Positions 23,142 through 33,969 of a stretch of DNA of 64,000 nt are shown piece by piece. The notes below the pieces were generated by a model that ran no database searches, was not told where the DNA came from, and saw only the letters and a program-made list of their open reading frames with translations. The translations under genes and the position numbers were made by a program. Position 1 is the stretch's first letter. The number at the start of each line of letters is the position of its first letter. The stretch comes from Marinobacter aromaticivorans (lineage in GTDB: Bacteria; Pseudomonadota; Gammaproteobacteria; Pseudomonadales; Oleiphilaceae). The stretch lies in contig NZ_NIHD01000001.1 in assembly GCF_002806975.1 (NCBI RefSeq), positions 372,001-436,000 of the forward strand, written 5' to 3'.

Positions 23142-24683
23142 ATGATAACGGAAACCCTGTCCTTTCCCGGTATTGAAAGCAGACACTCCATGACCCGAGT
23201 ATTTCTCAAGTGGGGTGCGCTGGCGGTACTTGTCGCTGCCGCGCTCTACCTCATACTGGCACTATACGCCCAGCGTGAGTTTGTGTTTGCCATGCTGTTT
23301 CTGGTGCTCACCGCGTCTGCTGTCGCGGTATTTGTCAGCAAAAAGCTGTATGCGCACCGGTATATTTTTCCTGCCATCGCCGGCATGGGCCTGTTCGTGA
23401 TTTTTCCGCTCATGTATACCGTGGGCATCGGCTTCACCAATTACAGTGCCAGCAACCTGTTGAGTTACGAGCAGGTGCAGGACAACCTCCTGAGCCGGAC
23501 GTACCAGTCGGAAGCGATTCGCTATGATTACCAGCTTTACCGAACGGCTGAGGGCTATGTATTCTGGCTCGAAGGTGAATACCAGAATCTGACCTCGGCG
23601 CCTGTGAAGCTCAACGAAGGCGAGCGCTCGGCCCCGGTCCTGCCGGTATCCGGTAAGCCCCAGGGCGAGCCTCTGTCCATTCGCGAGATCATTCAGCTGC
23701 GGGGGGAGCTCTCGGAACTTACGCTGATAACCGAAGACGGGCGTGAGCTGAGCCAGGCGAGCCTGCGTTCCTTCGCTGCCATTCACCCCCAGTTCACGCT
23801 GCACGGGAATGGCAGCCTCACCAACAACCAGACCGGGGTAACCTACTTTCCCGATCATGAGACAGGCTTTTACCGGGATGGCGACGGCAAGGCCCTGTCG
23901 CCCGGCTGGACGGTTAACATTGGCTGGGACAACTACCTGAAGGTGGTGACGGACCCTTCCATTCGCGGGCCGTTCTTCGAGATTTTTGTCTGGACCCTCT
24001 CGTTCGCTGTAGCCACTGTTGTTTTCACCCTGGCTCTGGGCCTGCTGCTGGCCAACCTGCTGCAGTGGGAGCAGATTCGCGGCAAGGCCTTTTACCGTAC
24101 CATGCTGATCCTGCCCTACGCTGTGCCGGCTTTTATCTCGATCCTGGTGTTCAAGGGGTTGTTTAACCAGAACTTCGGTGAGATCAACCTGGTTCTTGAG
24201 GGGCTGTTCGGTCTCCGGCCTGACTGGTTCAGTGATCCGGCCCTGGCCCGCACCATGATTCTGATTGTGAATACCTGGCTCGGTTATCCCTACATGATGC
24301 TGCTGTGCATGGGACTGCTGCAGGCAATACCCCGGGATCTGTATGAGGCGTCGGCCATGGACGGAGCAGGGCCGGTGAATAATCTCTTCAACATTACCCT
24401 GCCGCTGATCATCAAACCGTTGATGCCGCTGCTGATCGCCAGTTTTGCGTTCAACTTCAATAACTTTGTCCTGATTGCGCTGTTGACCGGGGGGGCTCCG
24501 GACATCATCGGTGCGAGTACGCCGGCAGGAACCACCGATCTTCTGGTGAGTTACACCTACCGCATCGCGTTCCAGGATTCCGGGCAGAACTTTGGTCTTG
24601 CCGCAGCCATTGCCACCGCAATCTTCCTGGTGGTGGGTGCGCTGTCCCTGATCAATCTCAAACTGTCCAAGATCAAGGTGTAA
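23142..24683 (+). CDS. malF: Maltodextrin ABC transporter permease MalF
   Basis: Inner-membrane permease subunit. Start chosen at Met 23142 ([10 protein letters not shown]), giving 513 residues against 514 in E. coli; Met 23091 and Met 23190 are alternatives and no ribosome site is strong. Three N-terminal membrane segments ([45 protein letters not shown]) are followed by the large periplasmic P2-type loop and a permease domain with the EAA loop [16 protein letters not shown] that docks onto MalK. 115 bp separate it from malE. Confidence 0.95.
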   Translation: MITETLSFPGIESRHSMTRVFLKWGALAVLVAAALYLILALYAQREFVFAMLFLVLTASAVAVFVSKKLYAHRYIFPAIAGMGLFVIFPLMYTVGIGFTNYSASNLLSYEQVQDNLLSRTYQSEAIRYDYQLYRTAEGYVFWLEGEYQNLTSAPVKLNEGERSAPVLPVSGKPQGEPLSIREIIQLRGELSELTLITEDGRELSQASLRSFAAIHPQFTLHGNGSLTNNQTGVTYFPDHETGFYRDGDGKALSPGWTVNIGWDNYLKVVTDPSIRGPFFEIFVWTLSFAVATVVFTLALGLLLANLLQWEQIRGKAFYRTMLILPYAVPAFISILVFKGLFNQNFGEINLVLEGLFGLRPDWFSDPALARTMILIVNTWLGYPYMMLLCMGLLQAIPRDLYEASAMDGAGPVNNLFNITLPLIIKPLMPLLIASFAFNFNNFVLIALLTGGAPDIIGASTPAGTTDLLVSYTYRIAFQDSGQNFGLAAAIATAIFLVVGALSLINLKLSKIKV

Positions 24684-24693
24684 GGAACTTATT

Positions 24694-25584
24694 ATGGCCA
24701 TGGTTGAACCCCGCTCCACCAAATACCGTGTGCTGGCATCCCATCTGGGGATGCTGGCGTTCATCGTGATCATTCTGTTTCCGCTGCTGATGGTTATTTC
24801 CATTTCGTTCCGCAGCGGCAACTTTGCTGCCGGCAGCCTGCTGCCGGAAAATCCTTCCCTGGAACACTGGTATCTGGCGTTGGGTATTCCTTACACCGGT
24901 GAAGATGGCGTGACCACTCAGCCACCGTTTCCGGTGCTTCTGTGGTTGTGGAATTCGATCAAGATTGCCGTTGTTTCCGCGGTTCTGATCCTGGCGCTTT
25001 CCACGACCAGTGCCTACGCCTTTGCGCGTATGCGTTTTGCCGGCAAGGGGTTTGTCCTGAAATCAATGCTGATCTTCCAGATGTTCCCGCCGGTGCTTTC
25101 CCTGGTGGCGCTGTACGCCCTGTTCGATCAGATCGGTAATCATGTGAGCTGGCTGGGGCTGAACACTCACGGTGCGGTGATCGTGGCTTCGCTGGGTGGC
25201 ATGGCGTTGCACATCTGGACCATCAAGGGGTATTTCGACTCCATTGACCGCTCCCTGGAGGAAGCGGCTATTGTGGATGGCGCCACCACCTGGCAGGCGT
25301 TCCGCTACATCCTGTTGCCATTGTCGGTGCCGATTCTGGTGGTGGTGTTCATCCTGGCATTCATCATGACGATCATGGAGTACCCCATGGCATCGGTGCT
25401 GCTGGTGGATACCGACAAGCTGACGCTGGCGGTGGGAGCCCAGCAGTACCTTTATGAACAGAATTATCTGTGGGGTGACTTTGCGGCAGCGGCGGTGCTT
25501 TCCGGCCTGCCAATTACGGTGATTTTCCTGTACTGCCAGAAATGGATTGTTGGCGGGCTGACCGCCGGTGGCGTCAAAGGATAG
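24694..25584 (+). CDS. malG: Maltodextrin ABC transporter permease MalG
   Basis: Second permease subunit; 296 residues, the same length as in E. coli. About six membrane segments, the first at [18 protein letters not shown], and the EAA loop [18 protein letters not shown]. The ATG follows AAGGAA, 10 bases past the malF stop. A strong terminator follows at 25635, so malEFG is a closed operon while malK is on the other strand. Confidence 0.97.
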   Translation: MAMVEPRSTKYRVLASHLGMLAFIVIILFPLLMVISISFRSGNFAAGSLLPENPSLEHWYLALGIPYTGEDGVTTQPPFPVLLWLWNSIKIAVVSAVLILALSTTSAYAFARMRFAGKGFVLKSMLIFQMFPPVLSLVALYALFDQIGNHVSWLGLNTHGAVIVASLGGMALHIWTIKGYFDSIDRSLEEAAIVDGATTWQAFRYILLPLSVPILVVVFILAFIMTIMEYPMASVLLVDTDKLTLAVGAQQYLYEQNYLWGDFAAAAVLSGLPITVIFLYCQKWIVGGLTAGGVKG

Positions 25585-25634
25585 CCAACTCCCTTTTCCG
25601 CGATCCCTGTGTCTCCCGGCGTTAACTTTCGCGA

Positions 25635-25674
25635 CCCGGTCAGCCTGATCCCCCGGCTGACCGGGCTTTTTTTT
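25635..25674 (+). terminator. Rho-independent terminator of malEFG
   Basis: 11-bp stem CCCGGTCAGCC / GGCTGACCGGG with a 9-nt loop, then C and eight T residues. Confidence 0.92.
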
Positions 25675-25680
25675 GTCCAG

Positions 25681-25711
25681 AAAAAAGGGCCGGTACGTGA
25701 CGGAACCGGCC
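25681..25711 (-). terminator. Rho-independent terminator of the alpha-glucosidase/malK operon
   Basis: On the minus strand GGCCGGT-loop-ACCGGCC is followed by C and six T residues. It sits six bases from the malG terminator, so the two convergent operons end back to back. Confidence 0.85.
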
Positions 25712-25791
25712 AAAGAAGTCACCTGACAAAAGGTGACGGCAGATCGAAATGGCAAGGGGCCGGGATTGGCCCCTGAGGAACCTGGTGGGGA

Positions 25792-26907
25792 TCAGTAATC
25801 GATGCAGGGTTCGCGGTAGAGGCGGGGGCAGGCGCTGCCATCCTGGCGGAACAGGTGGCATTTCCTTGCGTTCATGCCCAGGGTCATGTGGGCGCCTTCC
25901 TGAATCGGGTTGGAGCCGTCGGTGCGCATGGTGATCACGCCTTCGACGTTGTTGACGTCCAGGTGCACCAGGGTCTGATATCCCAGACGTTCGACCACGT
26001 GCACTTCACCTTCCAGGTACATGTCCGCTTCCCGATCTTCGCTCAGGTGCTCCGGGCGAATGCCGAGGGTTACGGTTTCGCCTTGCGCGAGCTCGGCACC
26101 ATTCACCGGCAGCTCCAGCTGGTGGTCCCCGGGCATGACAATGGTCGCCGACTGGCTGCTGGCAGCGGCGACCGTGCAGTTCATGAAGTTCATTTTCGGG
26201 GAGCCTATGAAACCTGCGACAAAGCGCGTGGCCGGGTAATGATAAAGCTCCATGGGTTTGCCAACCTGAGCAATGGCGCCGTTGTCCAGGGCCACGATCT
26301 TGTCCGCCATGGTCATGGCCTCTACCTGATCGTGGGTAACATAGACCATGGTGGCACCAAGGCGTTTGTGCAGGCGTGAGATTTCAATGCGCATCTGTAC
26401 ACGGAGGGAGGCGTCGAGGTTTGACAGGGGCTCGTCAAACAGGAAGACCTCCGGTTCCCGCACAATGGTTCGGCCAATGGCTACCCGCTGGCGCTGGCCG
26501 CCGGAGAGGTCTTTGGGCTTGCGTTCGAGCAGTTTTTCCAGTTGCAGCAGATTGGCAGCATCCTGAACCCGACGGTCGATTTCGGCCTTGTTGGTTCTGG
26601 CCAGCTTGAGGCCAAACGCCATGTTTTCCGCCACGTCCATGTGGGGGTAGAGGGCGTAGGACTGGAATACCATGCCCACTTCCCGCTCCTTGGGTGGCAG
26701 GTTGTTTACACGATTGTTGCCAATGTACATGTCGCCGGAGGTAATATCTTCCAGGCCCGCAATCATGCGTAACAGGGTGGATTTGCCGCAGCCGGAGGGC
26801 CCGACGAAGACGACGAATTCGCCGTCCTGAATGTCCAGATTAACGTCGCGAGTTACCTGGACTTCGTCATAGCTCTTGCAGATATTGCGTAAAGTGACGC
26901 TGGCCAT
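25792..26907 (-). CDS. malK: Maltodextrin ABC transporter ATPase MalK
   Basis: ATPase of MalFGK2. Met 26907 ([15 protein letters not shown]) gives 371 residues, exactly the E. coli length. Walker [11 protein letters not shown]-loop [11 protein letters not shown], signature [12 protein letters not shown], Walker [14 protein letters not shown] and switch His in VTHDQVEAM are intact. The C-terminal regulatory domain (about 235 on) has GIRPEHL and a Cys-containing tail. In E. coli this domain also restrains MalT. It is co-transcribed with the alpha-glucosidase upstream (32-bp gap), apart from malEFG. Confidence 0.96.
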   Translation of the reverse strand: MASVTLRNICKSYDEVQVTRDVNLDIQDGEFVVFVGPSGCGKSTLLRMIAGLEDITSGDMYIGNNRVNNLPPKEREVGMVFQSYALYPHMDVAENMAFGLKLARTNKAEIDRRVQDAANLLQLEKLLERKPKDLSGGQRQRVAIGRTIVREPEVFLFDEPLSNLDASLRVQMRIEISRLHKRLGATMVYVTHDQVEAMTMADKIVALDNGAIAQVGKPMELYHYPATRFVAGFIGSPKMNFMNCTVAAASSQSATIVMPGDHQLELPVNGAELAQGETVTLGIRPEHLSEDREADMYLEGEVHVVERLGYQTLVHLDVNNVEGVITMRTDGSNPIQEGAHMTLGMNARKCHLFRQDGSACPRLYREPCIDY

Positions 26908-26939
26908 ATGTCTTGTCTTCTTGTTGGGTCGTGGAATGT

Positions 26940-28553
26940 TCAGAGCCGGGCGATATCGACGCCCCAGGGCCCAAGTGTCAGATTCTTGCCATGCCACTGA
27001 CCGCCCACAAAATCCGGGGTTTCCGGTTCAGGGGTGCCGGCACCTGGCATGGGAATGGTGACAGTGTTTTTGCTCAGGTTCAGCGCTACCATCACCGTCT
27101 GCCCATTGAGGCTACGGGTATAGACGAGAGTGTTCTTCGGGCTCTTGCTGAACTCGATGTCGCCCTTGAGCAATATGGGTTGGTCCTTTCTCCAGCCCAG
27201 AAATGCCCGGTAAGCCGCGAGCACGGAATTATCCTCGGCGTGCTGAACCGCGACTGCGGCGTTGTAATGGTCATCATAAACCGGTAGCCAGGGGCGCGCA
27301 TCGGAGAACCCGGCGTGGGATTCCTTGTGGTGCCAGACCATGGGTGTGCGGCAGCCGTCCCGTCCCTTGTATTCCGGCCAGAAGTTAATGCCATAGGGAT
27401 CCATAAGGTCATCGTAATGCAACTCGGCCTCAGTCAGCCCCAGTTCTTCACCCTGATAGATGCAGACACTGCCGCGAAGGGTGAGCAACATGGCCATATA
27501 GGCTTTGAGCTGTTGCTCGGACCTTGCGTTCCAGCGGGTAGCAACCCGGGCCACATCGTGGTTACCAATGGCCCAGCAGGGCCAGCCGTCGGTCAGTTTG
27601 CTTTCGATGGTGCTCACGGTTTTGTAAAAGAATTCTGCACCATGATGCTCTGTGAGCAGGTCAAATGAATAGGCCATGTGCAGCTTGTCACCGCCGCTGG
27701 TGTAATCAGCCATGGTTTGCAGAGAATTGTCATCGCCGATCTCTCCTACGGTGGTGGTGCCCGGATACTGGTCCAGTAAGGTACGCAGGCGTTTCAGAAA
27801 TTCGATGTTCTCCGGTTGGGTCTTGTCGAACTTGTGGAGTTGGTAAGCATAGGGGTTTTCCTTGCGAACGCCGATAGAGCCCTCTGCAATGGCCTTGCTC
27901 GCGGGGTTGTTCCGCAGTTTCGGGTCGTGAAAGCAGAAGTTGATGGCATCCAGTCGAAACCCGTCTACGCCCCGGTCAAGCCAGAACTTTACATCCGACA
28001 GAATCTGTTCCTGAACGTCTGGATTATGGAAGTTCAGATCGGGCTGGCTGGTCAGGAAGTTGTGCAGATAATATTGTTTACGGCGGCTGTCCCATGCCCA
28101 GGCTGAGCCGCCAAATACCGCCAGCCAGTTGTTCGGAGGCGTGCCATCGGGTTTGGGGTCTGCCCAGACATACCAGTCCGCTTTCGGGTTTTTGCGGCTG
28201 CTACGGCTCTCAACAAACCAGGGATGCTGGTCGGAGGAGTGGCTCAGTACCTGATCGATCATGATTTTCAGGTTCCGCTTGTGGGCCTCGGCGATGAGTT
28301 CGTCGAAGTCTTCGAGCGTGCCGAAGATGGGGTCAACGTTACGGTAATCGGAAACATCGTAGCCGAAATCTTTCATGGGTGAGGTAAAGAACGGGGACAG
28401 CCAGATAGCGTCCACGTTCAGGCTGGCGATATAGTCCAGTTTTGCGGTAACCCCGGGCAGATCTCCAATGCCATCGCCGTTGGAGTCGTAAAAACTGCGG
28501 GGATAAACTTGATAAATAACGGCGCCACGCCACCAGTCCGGGTTCTTGATCAT
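26940..28553 (-). CDS. Cytoplasmic alpha-glucosidase (GH13, oligo-1,6-glucosidase/AglA type)
   Basis: Releases glucose from the ends of imported maltodextrins. 537 residues and no signal peptide ([20 protein letters not shown]), so it acts in the cytoplasm. Motifs: [25 protein letters not shown] with the nucleophile (about 198), VGEIGDD with the acid Glu (about 269) and NHDVARV (about 331). The substrate bond (1,4 or 1,6) is not decided by this; the context with malK and no visible malQ or malP favours maltodextrin breakdown. GAGG lies four bases before the ATG. MalT-box-like motifs are upstream. Confidence 0.92.
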   Translation of the reverse strand: MIKNPDWWRGAVIYQVYPRSFYDSNGDGIGDLPGVTAKLDYIASLNVDAIWLSPFFTSPMKDFGYDVSDYRNVDPIFGTLEDFDELIAEAHKRNLKIMIDQVLSHSSDQHPWFVESRSSRKNPKADWYVWADPKPDGTPPNNWLAVFGGSAWAWDSRRKQYYLHNFLTSQPDLNFHNPDVQEQILSDVKFWLDRGVDGFRLDAINFCFHDPKLRNNPASKAIAEGSIGVRKENPYAYQLHKFDKTQPENIEFLKRLRTLLDQYPGTTTVGEIGDDNSLQTMADYTSGGDKLHMAYSFDLLTEHHGAEFFYKTVSTIESKLTDGWPCWAIGNHDVARVATRWNARSEQQLKAYMAMLLTLRGSVCIYQGEELGLTEAELHYDDLMDPYGINFWPEYKGRDGCRTPMVWHHKESHAGFSDARPWLPVYDDHYNAAVAVQHAEDNSVLAAYRAFLGWRKDQPILLKGDIEFSKSPKNTLVYTRSLNGQTVMVALNLSKNTVTIPMPGAGTPEPETPDFVGGQWHGKNLTLGPWGVDIARL

Positions 28554-28684
28554 GTAGCCTCGCTTGTAATTCTGGCGATGAAAGGTTGTTCGTGTAAATT
28601 GTGGTTATTGAATTCCACGAAAAAGACTTGAGTCATACTGCGGCGGTGGCGTGGTACTTTCATCCTCCCGTGACAGTTTTTCCT

Positions 28685-28729
28685 GGCGTAGTCCGGGGGA
28701 TGAGAGGGGGGAGGTGGAAGGGGAGGTAG
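28685..28729 (-). promoter_or_regulatory. MalT-box-like array upstream of the alpha-glucosidase/malK operon
   Basis: On the plus strand GGCGTAG (28685-28691), GGGGGATGAG (28695-28704), GGGGGGAGG (28706-28714) and GGGGAGGTAG (28720-28729). The second is a near-perfect match to the known MalT box GGGGATGAGG and ties the other GGGGCGTAG-type motifs of the window to MalT. In gene orientation they read CTCATCCCCC and CTACGCC. The array is also immediately downstream of malT. Confidence 0.65.
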
Positions 28730-28785
28730 AGTGCGAGGCAGAAACAGGCAAAAAAATCTCAAATGCGCGTTAATACTCCTGCGTA

Positions 28786-31542
28786 TCACTCCCCCTGGAT
28801 TTTGCTGAGCAGGTCTTTTGCAAGCTCAATGGCTTCTGAACGATGGCGGATATTCTGTTTCTGGTACAGGCTTCGAATGTGGGTCTTCACGGTAGTTGAT
28901 GCCACCTTCAGGTGTTCGGCAATCTGGTCATTGGAGAGCCCGGCATGGATGAGGCTCAGGATCTGCCACTCCCGTCGGGTAAGGGGGGACGTCCGTATCA
29001 GCTCCGGCACGTCGGGCCGGTCAATGATGTCCTGGATAATGGCTTCATCCAGGGAGATGCGAATGGCTCTGCTGAAGTTGCGCTGTTGTTGGGCCAGCTG
29101 AAGTAACCGTTTAGCCCGCTGAAGCTCCAGGTCATCAATAGTCTCCTCATTGATCAGAGCCTTGAGCAGGACAATGAGCTCCTTGCCCAGGCGCAAGAAA
29201 CTCCCAACGGCACCGGTAGTGCTGGCAAGTTCCAGAGCTGTTTTCATGTGCGTGAGGGCCTGGCCCCGTTCATCCATCTGCCAGTAGAGGTAGGCCAGGT
29301 CAATGTGGTTGCGGTTCAGGTCTGTTTTCAGGCCAAATTTCTGTGCTACGGACTTCAGCTCTTCGAGGAGCGGTTGGGCCAGTTCGAACTGGCCCAGGCT
29401 GATCAGTGCTCCGGCCCGGTTGCGGCCGTTGCACTGGAGGAAATGGTTGGTTGCCCTGGCCGGGTCACAAGGCGGGGCGATAGTCAGCCAGCGCTGGATA
29501 GAGTCGTTGTCCCTTACCGCATCCCAGTACGAAAGAATGGTTGCGTGGGCATTTGCGACCCAGTCCAGATGGTAGTCGCCGGCGGCCAGCATCTTCTGGA
29601 TCTTGGCGATATAGTCGGCACACAGGCTTTGCCGCCCCCGTGCCTGGGCAACCTTGGCCAGGGAGGTGTAGCTCTGTACGTACCAGCGTTCTCCCTGGGC
29701 CTCGAGAATCTCGATGCCTTGCAGAGCGCAGCGCTCGGTACTCTCGAGGTGGTGCCACTCCCACATGATCTGGCTGCGAATCCGGAACAGGAATTCAAGA
29801 ATTGGCAGATGGTTTAACTGATTCTCTTCTGCGTACTGAAACGCTCTTTCCTGAATATTGTAGGCCTTCTGCAGAAGCCCCATGGCAACACTGATTTCAC
29901 TCTGCTGGCACAGGGCCCAGAGAACGTTCTGATGGGCCTGGTGGGCGCGGGCAAGGTGTTCGGTGTCTTGCATTCGTGCCAGGGCTTCCTTGAGTTCTCC
30001 CCTTACAAACAGCGCTTCGCCGATGACCGAGGCGGCGGCAACCCGGGAGGTGGGAAGATAGCGGGCTTCCTGCTCGATTGCTTTGCGGGCGAGAGTAAGT
30101 GCCTGATCGCAGTCGCCGTAGTTCATGGCAACCTGAGCGCGAATTGCACTGAACTCACCAAGCACAGCGCGTTGATTATCCTCGCTCATGGAACCCTGTA
30201 ACCGGGCTTCTGCTGCCGAAAGCCAGCTCTCTACCTCATCAAATCTGTACTGGCCCTGGGCTACCCATGCCCGCAGCAGTGTCAGTGTCGGGTCCTCGGC
30301 AATAATCTCCTGGGGCAGGGTATCCAGGCAGCGCTGAAGAAGGCTGAACTGTCCCTCGGTAAAAAACTTCTGGCCATGCAGGCTCAGAACCCGGGTGATG
30401 CGGTCCGGGTCTTCTGCCGCAATGGCATGCCTGGCGGCCTCTTCGGCGTGGTTCAGTTCGAGCCAGGCATCAGCGGCTCGCTGGTGCAGATCTCTTTGGT
30501 TTTCGTGGGTGGTACAGGTGAGCAGATGCCTCAAATAGACCGAGAACAGCGGATGATAGCGGAACCAGAGAGTTGTATTGTCCGCAGGACTGATAAACAG
30601 TCCCATTGCAAGTAGGCTGTTTAACAGAGCCTGGCCATCCGTGTCGCCCATCACCCGCATTATCATACCGGCGTTGAATCGCTCAAGAATGCTTGTCCGC
30701 ATCAGGAAGCGCTTTTGCTGTTCGCTCAGATCGTTGCCGACAAGTTCATCGAAATAATCAAAGATGTACTGGTTACCGTATTTCAGCTGATCGACAAAGT
30801 CGCTGAACTCGGCACTGGTGGCGGCGGAAGCTGAGAGCAACTGCAGGGCCGAAATCCAGCCTTCAACCCGGCGAACGGCGCGCTCAATATCTTCCCGGGC
30901 GATCTCGAATGGCAGCCGGCTCTCAAGATACTGCTGTGCCTCATCCGGTTCAAAACCCAGGTCGCGACTGGTGATTTCAGCCAGTCGTCCTTGCATCCGC
31001 AACCGGGCCACGCCCACGGGAGGAATGGTGCGACTGATCAGGACCAGAGTAAGGTAGGCCGGCAGATGCTTTAACAGAAAGCGCAGGGACTCGTGAATTT
31101 CACTGTTGTTAATCAGGTGGTAATCATCAAGCACCAGATACAGCGGCTCGTCATCCTCGGGAAGCCCGGCCAGCAGATCGGTCAAAACAGCTTCCAGACT
31201 CTCATACCCGTCGTTCTGGAGCCTGTCCAGGACTTGCTGGCAGGCACCTGCCGTTGCGACATTGAGGGCATTGGCGAGGTAACCGGCGAAGCGCTCCGGA
31301 TTGTTGTCGCTGTTCTCCAGGTGAATCCAGGCCGTTCTCGCTTGCTGCGCAGCGAATCGCTCCGCAATCGTGGTGGTTTTACCATACCCGGCGGGCGCAT
31401 GAACCAACAGCAGGCTGACCGGCTCGAGGTCATGTAAAACGTCATTGAACTTTTCTCTGGGTAGCAGGGCCGGAGGTGGCAGCGGGCTCTGGTTTTTGGC
31501 GGCAACAAACGTGATCGGCCCCGGATTCAGTGTTGTTGTCAT
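28786..31542 (-). CDS. malT: Maltose regulon activator MalT (LuxR-type, STAND ATPase)
   Basis: ATP- and maltotriose-dependent activator of mal promoters. 918 residues (E. coli 901). The N-terminal NTPase has Walker A HAPAGYGKTT (about 48-57) and LYLVLDDYHLINN as Walker B; it is followed by a winged helix and a long TPR-like superhelix. The C-terminal LuxR helix-turn-helix is LTRREWQILSLIHAGLSNDQ...STTVKTHIRSLY. The ribosome site is weak, suggesting low expression. It lies directly upstream of the alpha-glucosidase/malK operon on the same strand, with 232 bp between. Confidence 0.93.
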   Translation of the reverse strand: MTTTLNPGPITFVAAKNQSPLPPPALLPREKFNDVLHDLEPVSLLLVHAPAGYGKTTTIAERFAAQQARTAWIHLENSDNNPERFAGYLANALNVATAGACQQVLDRLQNDGYESLEAVLTDLLAGLPEDDEPLYLVLDDYHLINNSEIHESLRFLLKHLPAYLTLVLISRTIPPVGVARLRMQGRLAEITSRDLGFEPDEAQQYLESRLPFEIAREDIERAVRRVEGWISALQLLSASAATSAEFSDFVDQLKYGNQYIFDYFDELVGNDLSEQQKRFLMRTSILERFNAGMIMRVMGDTDGQALLNSLLAMGLFISPADNTTLWFRYHPLFSVYLRHLLTCTTHENQRDLHQRAADAWLELNHAEEAARHAIAAEDPDRITRVLSLHGQKFFTEGQFSLLQRCLDTLPQEIIAEDPTLTLLRAWVAQGQYRFDEVESWLSAAEARLQGSMSEDNQRAVLGEFSAIRAQVAMNYGDCDQALTLARKAIEQEARYLPTSRVAAASVIGEALFVRGELKEALARMQDTEHLARAHQAHQNVLWALCQQSEISVAMGLLQKAYNIQERAFQYAEENQLNHLPILEFLFRIRSQIMWEWHHLESTERCALQGIEILEAQGERWYVQSYTSLAKVAQARGRQSLCADYIAKIQKMLAAGDYHLDWVANAHATILSYWDAVRDNDSIQRWLTIAPPCDPARATNHFLQCNGRNRAGALISLGQFELAQPLLEELKSVAQKFGLKTDLNRNHIDLAYLYWQMDERGQALTHMKTALELASTTGAVGSFLRLGKELIVLLKALINEETIDDLELQRAKRLLQLAQQQRNFSRAIRISLDEAIIQDIIDRPDVPELIRTSPLTRREWQILSLIHAGLSNDQIAEHLKVASTTVKTHIRSLYQKQNIRHRSEAIELAKDLLSKIQGE

Positions 31543-31862
31543 CAGAATCTACACCAGGAAATTAAAGTGACTGGAGTGCAGTTGATATCGGATTTGCATT
31601 GTTGCGTCAACTCCGGGAGTCCTCGAAAGCCCATGGCCCGCCAACGGGTGCCCGGTATGACCGTCGGATACGAGAGCGTGTGAGTGACAGTTTCCGTTTT
31701 TTTGTTCAAGAAACGTCCAGCCAGGCCGTTAAACAAATCAACTAAAGTAGGAGTTATTAACCCGGCGCAATTTCTTAGTCTGTATTGCCGCCCGGGTATC
31801 CGTGCAGCGATATGAAATAACAAAAAAATAAGAGAAAGAATGATAACAACGACGAGGTTTTT
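31543..31862. other. Divergent malT/chemoreceptor intergenic region
   Basis: 320 bp without a gene. I see an AT-rich run before the chemoreceptor start, a TAAAGTAG sequence at about 31744 that only weakly recalls a flagellar sigma28 -35 box, and no clear MalT box, hairpin or riboswitch. Confidence 0.5.
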
Positions 31863-33515
31863 ATGGGGCTGCTTGACCGTGCAACGATCTTTTGGGGGGG
31901 CGCAATCGCCCTCATCGTCTCCCTCACTGGCGCTATGGTGGCGCCTTTGATAGGTCTCGATCCGGTATCGCTTCTTATCGGGCTGATCATCGGCCTTGTG
32001 GCTGCCACGGCATTTCTCATTGTGAGGGTTCTGGATCCGGTCGACCGGGGGCTGGACGGGTTGAATGCGGGAACCCTGGAAGAACAACACCCTCTGCAAT
32101 CCCGGTGTGAGCGTGTGCTTTCCGATGCCCGGTCGGGCAGGGCGCTGGTGGTGACGCTTGCCGGCAGTGCCGATAAAAACGCAATTTCTGCCGCCCAGGT
32201 ATCCTATGCCGTTGATCAGCTCCGGCTGCGCCTGGATCGCCAGGTTCAGGAGGTGGAGCAGTTGGCAGATCATGCCGGGCAAATCACTGAAACGGTTCGT
32301 GAGTCCTCCGAACAGGCTACGGATGCTGCTGCCATGGCCCTGCAGAACCGGCAGACCAGTACTGAGGGTCGCCAGTCGCTCGTTACCGCCATAGACAGCA
32401 TTCGGGAGGTGCACCAGCAATCTGGTGAAAACCTGCGCCTGATCCAGGAGTTGAACGACAAGTCCAACAAGATCCAGGGGGTGACAACCACCATTCAGGG
32501 TATTGCAGAGCAGACCAACCTGCTGGCGCTCAATGCGGCCATTGAGGCGGCCCGCGCCGGGGACCAGGGTCGTGGCTTCGCCGTGGTAGCCGATGAAGTC
32601 CGGCAACTGGCAGGCCGCACAGCCCAGGCCACGGGCGAGGTGGCGGAAACTCTGCAGGCAGTGCGTTCAGATACAGCGCTAATCGTTAATCGTATCGAGA
32701 ACCTTGCCCGAAGTGTGGAGGAAGGGCTGGCCTTGGTGGAAACCGTCGGGGAGCGACTGGACCAGATAAGCGGGCAGTCGGACCGGGTGCAGCAGCAGGT
32801 GGCACGCATTGCCGAGATTGACCAGAATAACGAAATCAGCCTGAGCCACGTGTTCTCGGCAATCGAAACCGTAAAGGATCAGATCACCGAAAGTGACAGC
32901 AGTGTTGCATCACTGGCGGAGCAGGCAGCTACCTTGATGGAACTGGCTGAAGTGGCTAACGCAGCGTTTGCGACGCACAGTGGGGCCAGTTACCACCGGT
33001 TCTTTTACGATCAGGCGCGGGCGGGCGCAGAACAGATTGGCCAGCTGTTTGAGCAGGCCATCAGCCAGGGCAAGCTGACGGAAAGCAAGCTTTTTGACAA
33101 GACGAGAACACCCATTCACGGTACTCGGCCAACCAAGTACTCCAGCAGTTTCGATGCCTTTACAGATCAAGCCCTGCCTGCGATTCAGGAGCAGGTGAAG
33201 AGCGCTCACCCGGCTCTGGTGTTTGCGATTGCTTCAGCGCCGGATGGCTACATACCAACCCATAACCGTGAATTCGCCCATCAGCCTACCGGTGACCCCG
33301 AGGTTGATCTGGTGCGCAGCAGAAGCAAGCGCCTGTTCAACGACAGAACAGGTATCCGTTGTGGCACCCATAAAGAGAAGATGCTGCTGCAAACCTATCG
33401 TCGTGACACAGGTGAAGTCATGCACGACCTCTCGGTTCCTATCTATGTAAATGGCCGGCACTGGGGTGGCTTCCGGCTCGGGTATCGTCCGGATAATCAC
33501 GGATCGGCCAGGTGA
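31863..33515 (+). CDS. Methyl-accepting chemotaxis protein with C-terminal sensory domain
   Basis: 550 residues. Two closely spaced N-terminal membrane segments ([38 protein letters not shown]) leave no periplasmic sensor domain. The signalling domain spans about 100-360 with the hairpin tip [18 protein letters not shown] and [13 protein letters not shown]. The last 150 residues ([66 protein letters not shown]) resemble the cytoplasmic Cache/PAS-like ends found on some gammaproteobacterial chemoreceptors, so sensing is probably intracellular. Its place next to malT suggests, but does not show, a sugar- or energy-related signal. Confidence 0.9.
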   Translation: MGLLDRATIFWGGAIALIVSLTGAMVAPLIGLDPVSLLIGLIIGLVAATAFLIVRVLDPVDRGLDGLNAGTLEEQHPLQSRCERVLSDARSGRALVVTLAGSADKNAISAAQVSYAVDQLRLRLDRQVQEVEQLADHAGQITETVRESSEQATDAAAMALQNRQTSTEGRQSLVTAIDSIREVHQQSGENLRLIQELNDKSNKIQGVTTTIQGIAEQTNLLALNAAIEAARAGDQGRGFAVVADEVRQLAGRTAQATGEVAETLQAVRSDTALIVNRIENLARSVEEGLALVETVGERLDQISGQSDRVQQQVARIAEIDQNNEISLSHVFSAIETVKDQITESDSSVASLAEQAATLMELAEVANAAFATHSGASYHRFFYDQARAGAEQIGQLFEQAISQGKLTESKLFDKTRTPIHGTRPTKYSSSFDAFTDQALPAIQEQVKSAHPALVFAIASAPDGYIPTHNREFAHQPTGDPEVDLVRSRSKRLFNDRTGIRCGTHKEKMLLQTYRRDTGEVMHDLSVPIYVNGRHWGGFRLGYRPDNHGSAR

Positions 33516-33574
33516 GAAACGGGTTCCGGGGCCTGTGTTAAACTTTCAGTTCATACTGATAAAGGAGATGTGCT

Positions 33575-33946
33575 TTGGCTGACCCGGAATACATTCCCGC
33601 CAACCCGGAACCGGATGAGCTGTCACGCCGTTCTGACCCGGCACGTAACCTCGCGGTTGTTGTCTATATTCTTCAGGGACTGTCGTTTTTCCTTGGCGGC
33701 ATTACCGGGCTGGTGGGTGTGATTATCAATTACGTCAAACTGGACGACGTCCGCAACACCTGGGTGGAGCCGCACTTCCGCTGGCAGATACGCACCTTCT
33801 GGATAGGATTGTTGTGGACGGTTATCGGGGTTGTGACCACCTTTCTGATCGTCGGGTGGTTCATCCTGCTGGGTATCTCGATCTGGCTGATCTACCGGAT
33901 TGTAAAAGGGGCCCTGGCGCTGAACGATGGCAAGGCACCTGTCTGA
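33575..33946 (+). CDS. Small integral membrane protein, DUF4870/Tic20-like
   Basis: 123 residues. TTG start with GGAG seven bases upstream; the nearby ATG at 33568 is out of frame and stops at once. Pattern: short polar N-terminus, NLAVVVYILQGLSFFLGGITGLVGVIINY, a polar segment WVEPHFRWQIRTFW, then two further membrane segments. This three- to four-helix layout with the HFRWQ-type loop is common to DUF4870 proteins. Function unknown. Confidence 0.8.
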   Translation: MADPEYIPANPEPDELSRRSDPARNLAVVVYILQGLSFFLGGITGLVGVIINYVKLDDVRNTWVEPHFRWQIRTFWIGLLWTVIGVVTTFLIVGWFILLGISIWLIYRIVKGALALNDGKAPV

Positions 33947-33969
33947 ATGTTGTTACAGCGGTTGGGGGC

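Noticed and set aside
23262..24821. 519-residue minus-strand frame across malF
   Set aside because: Gln/His/Arg-rich shadow of malF with no domain; malF is certain from its motifs and length.
31740..31775. Sigma28-type promoter before the chemoreceptor gene
   Set aside because: TAAAGTAG fits a -35 box but no acceptable GCCGATAA-type -10 box lies at the right distance.
31542..32606. 354-residue open frame on the minus strand opposite the chemoreceptor gene
   Set aside because: It is antisense to a clear chemoreceptor, has low-complexity composition with no recognisable domain, and no ribosome site.
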